Positions 16,596 through 24,974 of a stretch of DNA of 64,000 bases are shown piece after piece. How positions within the stretch are numbered: position 1 is the stretch's first letter; every line of letters starts with the position of its first letter. The notes beneath the pieces are model-generated. The model made no database searches. It was not told the DNA's origin and saw only the letters and a program-made list of their open reading frames with translations. Location: assembly GCA_009840355.1 (NCBI GenBank), contig VXNZ01000005.1:1-64000 (forward strand), written 5' to 3'. A program made the translations under genes and the position numbers. This stretch comes from Chloroflexota bacterium (lineage in GTDB: Bacteria; Chloroflexota; Dehalococcoidia; Lucifugimonadales; JADFKI01).

Positions 16596-17210
16596 TTGAG
16601 AATAGACCCGAAAACATTCGAGGGCTTCAATCGCGTGCTGACCGGCGTCGTCGTGCCGCGCCCGATAGCGTTCGTGTCGAGCGTGTCGGCGGACGGCGTT
16701 GTCAACCTCGCGCCGTTCTCGTTCTTCAACGCGATGGCGTATGATCCGGCGACAATCGTGATGGGCATATCGCGCAGCGCGGGCTGGAAGGCGAAGGACA
16801 CGCTGGCGAACATCGAGCAGACCGGAGAGTTCGTGGTCAACGTGGTTGTGGACGACATCGCAGAAGCGATGAACAGCACCGCAGCCGAGTTCCCCGCCGA
16901 TGTGGACGAATTCGAGATAAGCGGGCTGACCGCCACGCCGTCCGAAATAGTGCGCGCGCCGAGGGTCGTGGAATCGCCAGTGAACATGGAGTGCAAGCTC
17001 AATCAGGTCGTTGACGTCGGCGACGGCACGAAGCACGCGATAGTCATCGGCGAGATAGTGCTGATGCACATCCGCGACGACATCATCAGCGGGCATCGCA
17101 TCAACCACGAGCGGCTGAAGCCGGTCGGCAGGCTCGCGGGCAATATGTACTGCAATACGCATGATGTGTATGAGCTAGTCCGGCCACAGTACGATGGCGA
17201 GGAGGGTTAA
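16596..17210 (+). CDS. Flavin reductase-like FMN-binding protein
   Basis: Split-barrel FMN-binding protein of 204 residues (flavin reductase/DIM6-NTAB family). Typical segments are TGVVVPRPIAFVSSVSADG, NLAPFSFFNAMAYDPA, KDTLANIEQTGEFVVNVV, and ECKLNQVVDVGDGTKHAIVI with GEIVLMHI. It starts at a TTG, fixed by AAGGGAG seven bases upstream. Likely supplies reduced flavin or reduces a small substrate with NAD(P)H. It is followed directly, with no gap, by the esterase gene. Confidence 0.9.
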   Translation: MRIDPKTFEGFNRVLTGVVVPRPIAFVSSVSADGVVNLAPFSFFNAMAYDPATIVMGISRSAGWKAKDTLANIEQTGEFVVNVVVDDIAEAMNSTAAEFPADVDEFEISGLTATPSEIVRAPRVVESPVNMECKLNQVVDVGDGTKHAIVIGEIVLMHIRDDIISGHRINHERLKPVGRLAGNMYCNTHDVYELVRPQYDGEEG

Positions 17211-17906
17211 TTGGAAGCGAAGCAGTTTGAGGGCAAAACCCTCCGTTACATCGCGGCTGAGCCGGACGGCTATGATCCGGCTCGCAAATATCCGATGATA
17301 ATCCTGCTGCACGGATTCGGCGCGCACATGGGCGATCTTGTGAGTCTCGCGCCTGCAATCGACCCTGAAGGCTATGTCTATATCTTCCCTAACGCGCCGA
17401 TTCCGTTCGAGATAGGCCCCGGCATGACCGGCTTTGGCTGGACACAACCGCGCCGCATTCCGCAAGAGCTGCGACGCGCTGAAGACATTGACCAAGTGGT
17501 TGATATGCTGGCATCGCTGGTCGATGAGGTGGCCGAGCAATATCCCACAGAGCCGGGCAAGATCATACTGGGAGGCTTCTCACAGGGCGGCATGATGACC
17601 TACCGATACGGATTGCCGAATCCGCAGTTGTTCAAAGGCTTGGCGGCGCTGAGCGGCGTCGCGCCGGACGAAGATACGATACGAGATCGCCTGCCGGACG
17701 ACCGCTCGCAGCCCATATTCGTGGCGCACGGCACTGGAGATACGGTGATTGAGGTGCAAATGGCGCGAGACACACGTGATTTCCTGCAATCCGAAGGTTA
17801 CGCGCCCGAGTACCACGAGTATCTTATGGCGCACGAAATCAGCCAGCAGACGCTGACCGACCTTTCGGAGTGGATAAAGAAGACGCTGCCACCTGCAGGC
17901 AGTTAA
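17211..17906 (+). CDS. Carboxylesterase/phospholipase-type alpha/beta hydrolase
   Basis: 231-residue alpha/beta hydrolase of the Abhydrolase_2 type. LLHGFGAHMGDLVSL holds the oxyanion HG, GGFSQGGMMTYRYG the nucleophile Ser124, FVAHGTGDTVIEV the Asp, and MAHEISQQ the His. A TTG start is set by GGAGG five bases before it, overlapping the end of the flavin reductase gene. The two genes are surely one transcript. The substrate is an ester or thioester of unknown identity. Confidence 0.9.
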   Translation: MEAKQFEGKTLRYIAAEPDGYDPARKYPMIILLHGFGAHMGDLVSLAPAIDPEGYVYIFPNAPIPFEIGPGMTGFGWTQPRRIPQELRRAEDIDQVVDMLASLVDEVAEQYPTEPGKIILGGFSQGGMMTYRYGLPNPQLFKGLAALSGVAPDEDTIRDRLPDDRSQPIFVAHGTGDTVIEVQMARDTRDFLQSEGYAPEYHEYLMAHEISQQTLTDLSEWIKKTLPPAGS

Positions 17907-18061
17907 GCTAACTGAAGGCGCGGCATAATGCACCGCAGCGCATGAAAAAATGCGGTGCCGCTCGCAAGCACTAGAGGCAGCGCGCAATACCAAACCAACA
18001 CAATAAATCGGGCTGCACAACACAGCAAACCCATATCAAGATACACTAAGGAGTAAATGAA

Positions 18062-18808
18062 ATGGTCAAAATTAGAGAGAACAACATCCTGAAGAAGAAC
18101 CGCGAAGGCAAGAAGGGTTTGGGGCTGAGCCTCGTTTTCCCCAGCGCTGAGGCGATCGAACTGGTCGGCATGCTGGGCGGGTTTGACTTCGTGAACCTCG
18201 ATGCCGAGCACGGACTGTTCACGCAGGAATCGGTGGACGCTATGGTGCGTGTCGCAGACGGCTATGGGCTCACGACGATTATGCGCGTGCCGGACAAGGG
18301 CGCGAACTTCATCAACCTCTACCTAGACCGCGGCGTCATGGGCGTACTTGGTCCGCATGTGGAGACCGCAGAGGAAGCGAAAGCGCTTGTTGACGCCTGT
18401 CGCTTCACGCCTGAAGGCGAACGAAGTTGGGGCGGCGGCAGAGGCACCTATTACAACGACAGCGGACTTATCGACCAACCGGGACTGGACCGCAGCGAGT
18501 TCATGGAACTGACGAACAAAGAGATGCTCGTAATGGCGCAGCTGGAATCGGCAACCGCGTTCGATAACCTTGACGCCATTCTCGAAGTAGAAGGCATTGA
18601 CGCATTCGCCTGGGGCACGAACGACTTGGCGCAGTCTATGGGTTATCCGGGAAAGCCGGAACATCCCGTTGTGCAGGAAGCGCAGGATGCAATCGGCGAA
18701 CGGATTCATGCAGCCGGCAGGCACCTGTCGTCCGACATCCACACGGCGATTGCGCTGAACGACCTTATCCTGAGCGGCTCGCGCGCTTTCCTCGAAGCGA
18801 ACCAATAG
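18062..18808 (+). CDS. HpcH/HpaI family class II aldolase
   Basis: 248 residues. Members cleave 2-keto-3-deoxy or 4-hydroxy-2-oxo acids into pyruvate and an aldehyde with a divalent metal. Seen: GGFDFVNLDAEHGLF (catalytic His and acidic region), ILRVPDKG-like MRVPDKGANF, LVMAQLESATAFDNLD (metal Glu) and FAWGTNDLAQSMGYPG (metal Asp). AAGGAG precedes the ATG. It opens a run of four genes that look like sugar-acid catabolism: aldolase, two dehydrogenases, and a dehydratase on the opposite strand. Confidence 0.9.
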   Translation: MVKIRENNILKKNREGKKGLGLSLVFPSAEAIELVGMLGGFDFVNLDAEHGLFTQESVDAMVRVADGYGLTTIMRVPDKGANFINLYLDRGVMGVLGPHVETAEEAKALVDACRFTPEGERSWGGGRGTYYNDSGLIDQPGLDRSEFMELTNKEMLVMAQLESATAFDNLDAILEVEGIDAFAWGTNDLAQSMGYPGKPEHPVVQEAQDAIGERIHAAGRHLSSDIHTAIALNDLILSGSRAFLEANQ

Positions 18809-18872
18809 CGCGCCAGACGAGGGCAAATGGCGACAACCAAATCACAACGATAATTGCCACGGAGGGTGTAAC

Positions 18873-19919
18873 ATGGCAATGATGAAGGCTGCGTTCTACG
18901 ACGGCAACGGCACAATGACGCTCGGCGAGTATCCGCGTCCGGAGGTGGGCCCCGGCGACGCCATTGTGCGAATCCGCTCCACAGGCATCTGCGGCTCTGA
19001 CTTGCAGGTGAAGGCGGACCAGAAGGAAGCCGACGAATCGCCCGTTGGACACGAGGTCGCGGGCGAAGTCGTTGCCGTGGGCGAAGGCATTGACGAAGAC
19101 TTGCTCGGCACGCGCGTGGCAATCGAGACTATCGGGCATGGGCGCGCGTGCCTGCGCTGCTGGTACTGTCGAATGGGTCAGTACAAGCAATGCAGGAGCA
19201 TGGCGGCACCCGAAGGCGGCGGGTTCGCCGAATACATCAAGCGCAAAGCGTGGGGCTGCTATCCCCTGCCCGACAACTTGACATGGGAAGAGGCGGCGCT
19301 GGTCGAGCCGTTCGCGGTGTCGGTGCACGGCGTGCGGCGCGGTCAGCTCATCGGCGGCGAGACGGTCGTCGTGCTTGGCGCGGGCAATATCGGCTTGACG
19401 GCGGTCGCTGCAGCGCGCGCGCTCGGCGCCGGCACGATATTCGTAACCGCGCGGCACGAACAGCAGGCAACGCTCGCCAAGCAGCTCGGCGCGGACCACG
19501 CATTCGCCCCGGACGACCCTGCTCTCAACGACGCTATAATGGACGCGACGCAAGGGCTGGGCGCGGACCTGACCGTGGAAACCGTAGGCGGCTGGCGTCC
19601 GGACCCGATTACGCAGGCTATCGAAATAACACGACAACAGGGACGATTCGTGGTCATCGGCGGGTACCGCACGCCCATCACCGTTGACTGGCTGCCGCCG
19701 ATGATGAAGGAGCAAACCATAGTCTTCTCGTCGTGCTACGGTATAATCAACGGCAAGCACGACTACGAAGTGGCAATCGACCTGATGGCGTCCGGTCGTG
19801 TTGACCTGAAGCCCATGGTGACGCACATCTACTCGCTGGACGACATCCAACAGGGCTTCGCAACCGCCTACGACAAAACCACAGGATCGGTGAAGGTGCA
19901 GATACATCAGGGAGGTTAG
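18873..19919 (+). CDS. Zinc-dependent medium-chain alcohol dehydrogenase
   Basis: 348 residues of the threonine/sorbitol dehydrogenase type. The catalytic zinc ligands are Cys40 (STGICGSD) and His60-Glu61 (VGHEVAGEVV). The structural zinc cysteines are all present in CLRCWYCRMGQYKQC (93, 96, 99, 107). The NAD-binding loop is VVVLGAGNIGLTAV. ACGGAGGGTG lies before the ATG. It probably oxidises a polyol or sugar to feed the neighbouring dehydratase and aldolase; the exact substrate is not readable. Confidence 0.92.
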   Translation: MAMMKAAFYDGNGTMTLGEYPRPEVGPGDAIVRIRSTGICGSDLQVKADQKEADESPVGHEVAGEVVAVGEGIDEDLLGTRVAIETIGHGRACLRCWYCRMGQYKQCRSMAAPEGGGFAEYIKRKAWGCYPLPDNLTWEEAALVEPFAVSVHGVRRGQLIGGETVVVLGAGNIGLTAVAAARALGAGTIFVTARHEQQATLAKQLGADHAFAPDDPALNDAIMDATQGLGADLTVETVGGWRPDPITQAIEITRQQGRFVVIGGYRTPITVDWLPPMMKEQTIVFSSCYGIINGKHDYEVAIDLMASGRVDLKPMVTHIYSLDDIQQGFATAYDKTTGSVKVQIHQGG

Positions 19920-19922
19920 CCA

Positions 19923-20876
19923 ATGCAGTACCGCAAGTTCGGCGACTCTGAGCTGGAGACGTCAGTAGTCGGCTTTGGAGGCTGGCCCATGGGCAGAGGA
20001 CACTACGGCTCATTTGACGAGACGGATGTCCTGCGTGCCATAGACGCTTCCATTGACCTGGGCGTAACCCTGTTCGATACGGCAGCCGTCTATGGCTGGG
20101 GCGAAGGCGAGAAGCTTTTGGGCAGAGCGCTGAAGGGCAGGCGCGATAAGGTCGTCCTTGTCAGCAAGGGCGGACGCCAGTGGCACGACCCGGACAATCC
20201 GCAGATGAGAGACAGCTCCAAAGAGGCGCTTACCAAGGGGCTGGATGAAAGCTTGCAGCGTCTTCAGACCGACTACCTGGATCTATACCTCATCCACTGG
20301 CCCGACGAATCGCGCCCGATGTCCGAACCGATGGAGGCGTTCGCCGAGTTCCAGCGACAGGGTAAGATTCGCTATGGCGGCGTTAGCAACTTTAGCGTGC
20401 GGCAGATGACAGACTGCCTAGACACATTCCCAATCATCACAAATCAGGTCGGATATCACCTCTTCGACTTCCGCCCTGAAGAGGAAGTGTTTCCTTTCTG
20501 CACCGACAATGGGATGGGCGCGATGGCTTACGGTTCACTAGCACACGGACTGCTGACCGGGATGATGACGCCTGAAACGCAGTTCGAGGAAGACGACTGG
20601 CGACGCAGCCTAATGGCATTCGGGCAGCCACTATTCAAGGGAGAGACATTCCTCCGGAATCTCGGCAAGGTAGAAGCACTGAAGAACATCGCGTCAGAGA
20701 AAGGAATGACGGTAGCGCAGCTGGCGCTTGCCTGGGTCATCTCCAATCCTGCGGTCAGCGTCGCGCTGGTGGGTACGCGCCGCGCCGCCGAGATGGAAGA
20801 AAACGTCAAAGCCGCCGAATGGATGATGGGCGAAGAAGAGCGCGAAGAAGTCCGCGCCGTTGTGATCGGCGAATAA
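19923..20876 (+). CDS. Aldo/keto reductase
   Basis: 317-residue TIM-barrel NAD(P)H oxidoreductase. The catalytic tetrad is visible: Asp and Tyr in VTLFDTAAVYGWGEGE, Lys in VVLVSKGG, His in LYLIHWPDE. Cofactor-site signature VALVGTRRAAEMEENVKAAE is near the C-terminus. It begins three bases after the dehydrogenase stop, so the two are co-transcribed. It may act on a sugar or on the aldehyde released by the aldolase. Confidence 0.92.
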   Translation: MQYRKFGDSELETSVVGFGGWPMGRGHYGSFDETDVLRAIDASIDLGVTLFDTAAVYGWGEGEKLLGRALKGRRDKVVLVSKGGRQWHDPDNPQMRDSSKEALTKGLDESLQRLQTDYLDLYLIHWPDESRPMSEPMEAFAEFQRQGKIRYGGVSNFSVRQMTDCLDTFPIITNQVGYHLFDFRPEEEVFPFCTDNGMGAMAYGSLAHGLLTGMMTPETQFEEDDWRRSLMAFGQPLFKGETFLRNLGKVEALKNIASEKGMTVAQLALAWVISNPAVSVALVGTRRAAEMEENVKAAEWMMGEEEREEVRAVVIGE

Positions 20877-20978
20877 TCAGCAGCAGCCTCGATCTTACTG
20901 CTCGTTCAGCCGCTACACTACCCGTGCCATATCAGCGCGTCGGAAGTTAAAGGATAAGGCAGTATAACTCAGTACGCT

Positions 20979-22679
20979 TTACAAGGATTCCGCCCGCAAA
21001 AAGTCGAAGTCGCAGCCTTGGTCGGCTTGGGTTACATGCTGGGAGTACATTACGCCGTAGCCGCGCTTGAAGTGCGGTTTGGGCTGCGGAACCTCGGATA
21101 GCCTGCGCTGCACTTCCCTTTCGTCCACCAGCAGGTCTAGGCGGCGGTTGGGCACATCAAGTTCGATGATGTCGCCGTTGTGGACTGCGGCAAGCGGACT
21201 GCCAGCCGCCGACTCCGGCGTTACATGCACGACGACCGTGCCGAAAGCCGTGCCGCTCATTCGCGCGTCCGATAGGCGCACCATATCGCGAATGCCGCGC
21301 TGCAAGAGCTTGCGTGGCAGCGGCAGAAAGCCCCACTCCGGCATGCCCGGCCCGCCTAAGGGACCCGCGTTGCGCATTACCAGCACATCGTCCGGATGCA
21401 CATCGAGGTCAGGGTCGTCGATGCGGTATTCCATATCGTCGTGGTCATCGAAGACGAGCGCGCGTCCGCGGTGCGTAAGCAGTTCGGGCGATGCCGCAGT
21501 CGGCTTGATTACACCGCCGCCGGGTGCCAGCGATCCGTACACGACCGCAAGCCCGCCCTCTGAATTGAGCGCGTTGTCCAAACTGCGAATGATATCCGGG
21601 TTGTGGTTGATAGTGCCGGCGACATTCTCGCCGAGCGTTCTGCCCGTAATCGTCATCTGCTCGGTGTGGAGCAATGGACGTAGTTCGTTAAGCAGGGCGG
21701 GAAGACCGCCAGCGTAGAAGAAATCTTCCATCAGGAATTCGCCCGACGGCTTCAGATTCAGGATGAACGGTGTGGTGCGCGACAGTTCGTCGAACAGCGT
21801 GAGCGGTAGGTCTATGCCCAGTCGGCCGGCGATCGCGGTCAGGTGTATGATGGCGTTCGTGGACCCGCCGAGAGCGTGCAGGGTGCGAATCGCGTTCTCA
21901 AACGCCTCACGCGTCATGATTTGCGACGGGCGAAGGTCCTGTTCCACAAGCGTCAGTATTTGCCTGCCCGCTGCCTCCGCGAGCTGCGTGCGGCGCGAAT
22001 CCACCGCGGGAATCGCGGCATTGCCCGGCAGCGCGATGCCGAGGGATTCGCCCATCGACGCCATGGTTGACGCCGTGCCCATCACCATGCAGTGCCCCGG
22101 ACTGCGCACGATAGAGTTCTGCAACTCCGCCCACTGCTCTTCGTTGATTCGGCCGGCGCGCAGTTCCGTATGGTAGCGGCGGCAGTCGGTGCAAGAGCCG
22201 AGTTCTTCGCCACGCCAGTTGCCCTTGAGCTGCGGGCCGCCGGTAACGAGAATCGCTGGGATGTCCGCGCTTGCCGCGCCCATGAGCAGCGCGGGCGTGG
22301 TCTTGTCGCAGCCGCCGAGCAGCACGACGCCGTCCAGCGGGTTTGCCCTGATTGATTCTTCGACATCCATGCTCATTAGATTGCGGAAGAGCATGGTAGT
22401 GGGGCGCATATTGTACTCGCCCAGTGACATCACGGGAAACTCCATCGGAAAGCCGCCCGCCTGCCAGACGCCGCGCTTGACCGCCTCCGCGAGTTGGCGC
22501 AGGTGCGCGTTGCAGTGCGTCAGGTCACTCCAAGTGTTGCAGATGCCGATGACGGGCTTGTTTTGGTATGCCGGCTCGCCAAAGCCCTCTGCCTTGAACG
22601 CCGCCTGCCTCAGCCAGCCGTATAGTTCCGGCGTATCGAACCATTCTCGGCTGCGGAGTGGTTTGCCATTAGTCGCCAT
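20979..22679 (-). CDS. IlvD/Edd family dehydratase, sugar-acid type
   Basis: 566 residues. Candidate [2Fe-2S] ligands are Cys56 (LTHCNAHL), Cys124 (GGCDKTTPA, with the Lys that is carbamylated in this family) and Cys197 (PGHCMVMGTASTMA). The segment GSCTDCRRYHTELRAG is typical of the arabinonate/xylonate dehydratase branch rather than of biosynthetic IlvD. It removes water from an aldonic acid to give a 2-keto-3-deoxy acid, the substrate class of the HpcH/HpaI aldolase upstream. Convergent with the aldolase-dehydrogenase genes, with 102 bases between. Confidence 0.92.
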   Translation of the reverse strand: MATNGKPLRSREWFDTPELYGWLRQAAFKAEGFGEPAYQNKPVIGICNTWSDLTHCNAHLRQLAEAVKRGVWQAGGFPMEFPVMSLGEYNMRPTTMLFRNLMSMDVEESIRANPLDGVVLLGGCDKTTPALLMGAASADIPAILVTGGPQLKGNWRGEELGSCTDCRRYHTELRAGRINEEQWAELQNSIVRSPGHCMVMGTASTMASMGESLGIALPGNAAIPAVDSRRTQLAEAAGRQILTLVEQDLRPSQIMTREAFENAIRTLHALGGSTNAIIHLTAIAGRLGIDLPLTLFDELSRTTPFILNLKPSGEFLMEDFFYAGGLPALLNELRPLLHTEQMTITGRTLGENVAGTINHNPDIIRSLDNALNSEGGLAVVYGSLAPGGGVIKPTAASPELLTHRGRALVFDDHDDMEYRIDDPDLDVHPDDVLVMRNAGPLGGPGMPEWGFLPLPRKLLQRGIRDMVRLSDARMSGTAFGTVVVHVTPESAAGSPLAAVHNGDIIELDVPNRRLDLLVDEREVQRRLSEVPQPKPHFKRGYGVMYSQHVTQADQGCDFDFLRAESL

Positions 22680-22763
22680 GCTCCTTATTCTCCTTCAAGC
22701 ATATGCTGCGAATATGCAGCAGTTGGTCGCGGCAGTATCGGCGGTATTCGTCATCGGTTGGAG

Positions 22764-23336
22764 TCAGCGGTTCGGCGGCCCGCGGAATGGGTTCTCGACA
22801 TATTCGGCGAGCTTCAGCGATTCTAGCGCGCCGTTCCACACATCGTTGGCGACCGCGTGGTCTTCGGGCCAATACTCCATCGTGATGAGCGCCTGCACAT
22901 TGCCGCCGCGCGCCAGGCACGCCCGCGAGTGCGCCTTGCGCTTCTCCACCGGGTCGATGAAGTCAATCTCAAGCCATGCGTATTCAAGGTCGCTGCGGCG
23001 CACCTTCAGCAGGGGCCCCTTTCGCGTGCGATGTCGTACGTCGTTCCTCAAGACGACGGTGTCCATGTAGTGCTCAAGCGGCGGGAATATGCCCCAATTG
23101 ACAATCGTGCCGTCCGGTCCGAGTTGCGTAACGGACACTTGCAGGCGAATGTCGTCGTCCGGCTCTTCGCCGTCGTAGAAGCAGATGGTGTCGCCCTCCG
23201 GCTTGACAACCCAGTCGCCCGGGTATTCCAAATGGACGGCGCCCCTGTTGATGACGAAAATCTTGTTTCCGGGCTTCGCCTTCCAGCGGTGCTTGTCGGA
23301 CAGGTTGAATTCGCGGCTTTGCCACTTCTTGCTCAT
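22764..23336 (-). CDS. Unrecognised protein, PsbP/MOG1-like look
   Basis: 190 residues with no clear family. It has no signal peptide. The middle reads VHLEYPGDWVVKPEGDTICF and LQVSVTQLGPDGTI, then AWLEIDFIDPVEKRKAHSRA, LARGGNVQALITMEYW and AVANDVWNGALESLKL. This pattern (YPxxW, late helix with a 'SLKL' end) recalls the alpha/beta sandwich of PsbP/DUF1795 proteins, which is only a guess. Its ATG overlaps the stop of the preceding gene by four bases, so the two proteins are made together and likely interact. Confidence 0.7.
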   Translation of the reverse strand: MSKKWQSREFNLSDKHRWKAKPGNKIFVINRGAVHLEYPGDWVVKPEGDTICFYDGEEPDDDIRLQVSVTQLGPDGTIVNWGIFPPLEHYMDTVVLRNDVRHRTRKGPLLKVRRSDLEYAWLEIDFIDPVEKRKAHSRACLARGGNVQALITMEYWPEDHAVANDVWNGALESLKLAEYVENPFRGPPNR

Positions 23337-23989
23337 TGCTGCGCTCCGTCGCTAGGTTCGTTCGATTGCGCCTGCGCTGCGCCGCGCATTTGGCTGTCGA
23401 TCCATCGTTTAAGCGCGTCCAATGCGGGCGGCGCGACGAAGAACACCTGAATGTCCGCGGGGAACTGTACGCGATGCCCTTCACTGATGAACAGCGCTCC
23501 GTTTCCCGTATTGGTCAGCGTCTCTGAGATGCGTTCTGCGATGTGGTCGAAGCGTTGCTGCGTCGTCTCCTGAATGCCGGAGATCGCCAGATTCATCACC
23601 TTCTCGCTCATCAAGCCGATGGACAGGCAGCGCTGCCAGTCGCTGTGCTCTTCGACGACAGCCCTGTCCTCCGTCGCCTCCAACGATGCGCCGCCGCTGC
23701 GCAGCGCCTGAATGAACGCGCCGCCAAACGGGTTCATCGCCTCGACCATTGCCATGCCTTCGTCATCGCCCGCGTAGATAGTCTCGTGGAACACGTGCAT
23801 CACACTGCCAAGCGAGCGTTCAAGGTTCTGGATGTGGTCGCGCACTTCGGACCAGTAGCGTTCGAGCAGTTGCGTTGCGTCATTGGGCATGTCCGGCGGA
23901 AACAGGAATATCGGCACCAGAAACAGTTTGCGCCGCCCCGCGTACTGTCCGGCTTCGGGCTTCGGCATTTGCGATAAAGGTGTGGTCAT
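23333..23989 (-). CDS. Unrecognised helical protein coupled to the next gene
   Basis: 218 residues, mostly helical, no transmembrane segment beyond a short hydrophobic LFLVPIFLFPP near the N-terminus. Middle helices read TQLLERYWSEVRDHIQNLER and MVEAMNPFGGAFIQALRSGG; the end has ALKRWIDSQMRG. I do not recognise a family or catalytic motif. It is first in a two-gene overlapping unit with the gene at 22764 and is divergent from the DUF429 gene, about 130 bases away. Confidence 0.7.
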   Translation of the reverse strand: MTTPLSQMPKPEAGQYAGRRKLFLVPIFLFPPDMPNDATQLLERYWSEVRDHIQNLERSLGSVMHVFHETIYAGDDEGMAMVEAMNPFGGAFIQALRSGGASLEATEDRAVVEEHSDWQRCLSIGLMSEKVMNLAISGIQETTQQRFDHIAERISETLTNTGNGALFISEGHRVQFPADIQVFFVAPPALDALKRWIDSQMRGAAQAQSNEPSDGAQQ

Positions 23990-24122
23990 CGGGCGTCCTT
24001 CCGTGCGTTATCGTGTCATAGAGATAATACCAGAATTAGAAGGTAATGACGCCAAGCGCAAGAGCCCGAGTGGTACAATGCGGCCGCTTAACACACCGAC
24101 TCTAAGCTTGCCGGAGGCACGC

Positions 24123-24974
24123 ATGACCACCATCATAGGCATCGACTTCAGTGGCGCAAAGCACGACCGAGACACCTGGGTTGCTAGCGGACGCCTGACA
24201 AGCGACGGCGCGCTCATATTCGAAGGCGCGAACATGATACGCCGCAAGGATGTGGTCAACCTTCTGATTGCCGCATACCCACCGACCGTATCCGCCATAG
24301 ACTTCCCGTTTAGCGTTCCGCAAGAGTTCGCCGAGTTCCTGAACACAGGCGACGGCTTGAAGGCAATGCCGGATGTGTGGCGCACCATAGACGGAATGAG
24401 CCTTGATGACTTTTATGCGGCGCGAGACGCCTTTGTCAGCCATTTCGGCATAGAACCCAAGCGTGCCGGCGACAGAGCCCATTTCACAGAAAGCTTCTCG
24501 CCGCTGCACAAGGTCAACCCCAACATGGTTCCAATGACATATTGGGGCATCCGCATGCTGCGCGAGCTATTCAGCAAAGAGCCTAGCCGCTGGATTGTGC
24601 CGCCAATGGAAGCGTCGGGCGGCCAAGCCGAAGTCGTAACTCTGCTGGAAACGATGCCCGGCGCATTTCTCAGGGCTATTGGCGCAATCTATAAGGGATA
24701 CAAGAAGCCAAAGTCTGCCCTACTGCGCGACGAACGGCGCAACGCCATCTTGGACGACATCCAGCACAATTCCGGTATCGCGCTGCCCAATTTATCCGAT
24801 TTACGCGAGGTTTGCATCGAAAACGACAATTGCCTCGACGCCGTAGTTGCGGCAGTCGTGGCTGCGCGATGGGCGCAGGACGCAGCCAAATTTCGCCAAC
24901 CTAACGCCGCCGAACTGCCGGCGGCAAGACTCGAAGGCTGGATATACGTCCCCAAGCCTCAGTCCGCCGAGTGA
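24123..24974 (+). CDS. DUF429 domain-containing protein
   Basis: 283 residues from the ATG at 24123, which has GGAGG five bases upstream; a longer reading frame starting at 23883 is rejected for that reason. The N-terminal TTIIGIDFSGAKHDRDTWVA shows the RNase H-like strand with the DUF429 Asp, and SAIDFPFSVP is the second conserved acidic motif. IPLNLSDL-like ALPNLSDLREVC and DNCLDAVVAAVVAARWAQD give the C-terminal Asp. A catalytic nuclease role is suspected for the family but unproven. The end overlaps fdhA by 16 bases on the opposite strand. TACAAT at 24074 may be its -10 box. Confidence 0.85.
   Translation: MTTIIGIDFSGAKHDRDTWVASGRLTSDGALIFEGANMIRRKDVVNLLIAAYPPTVSAIDFPFSVPQEFAEFLNTGDGLKAMPDVWRTIDGMSLDDFYAARDAFVSHFGIEPKRAGDRAHFTESFSPLHKVNPNMVPMTYWGIRMLRELFSKEPSRWIVPPMEASGGQAEVVTLLETMPGAFLRAIGAIYKGYKKPKSALLRDERRNAILDDIQHNSGIALPNLSDLREVCIENDNCLDAVVAAVVAARWAQDAAKFRQPNAAELPAARLEGWIYVPKPQSAE

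Noticed and set aside
18765-19907. 380-codon frame opposite the zinc dehydrogenase
   Set aside because: The plus-strand gene has its zinc ligands and good start; this antisense frame lacks any recognisable motif.
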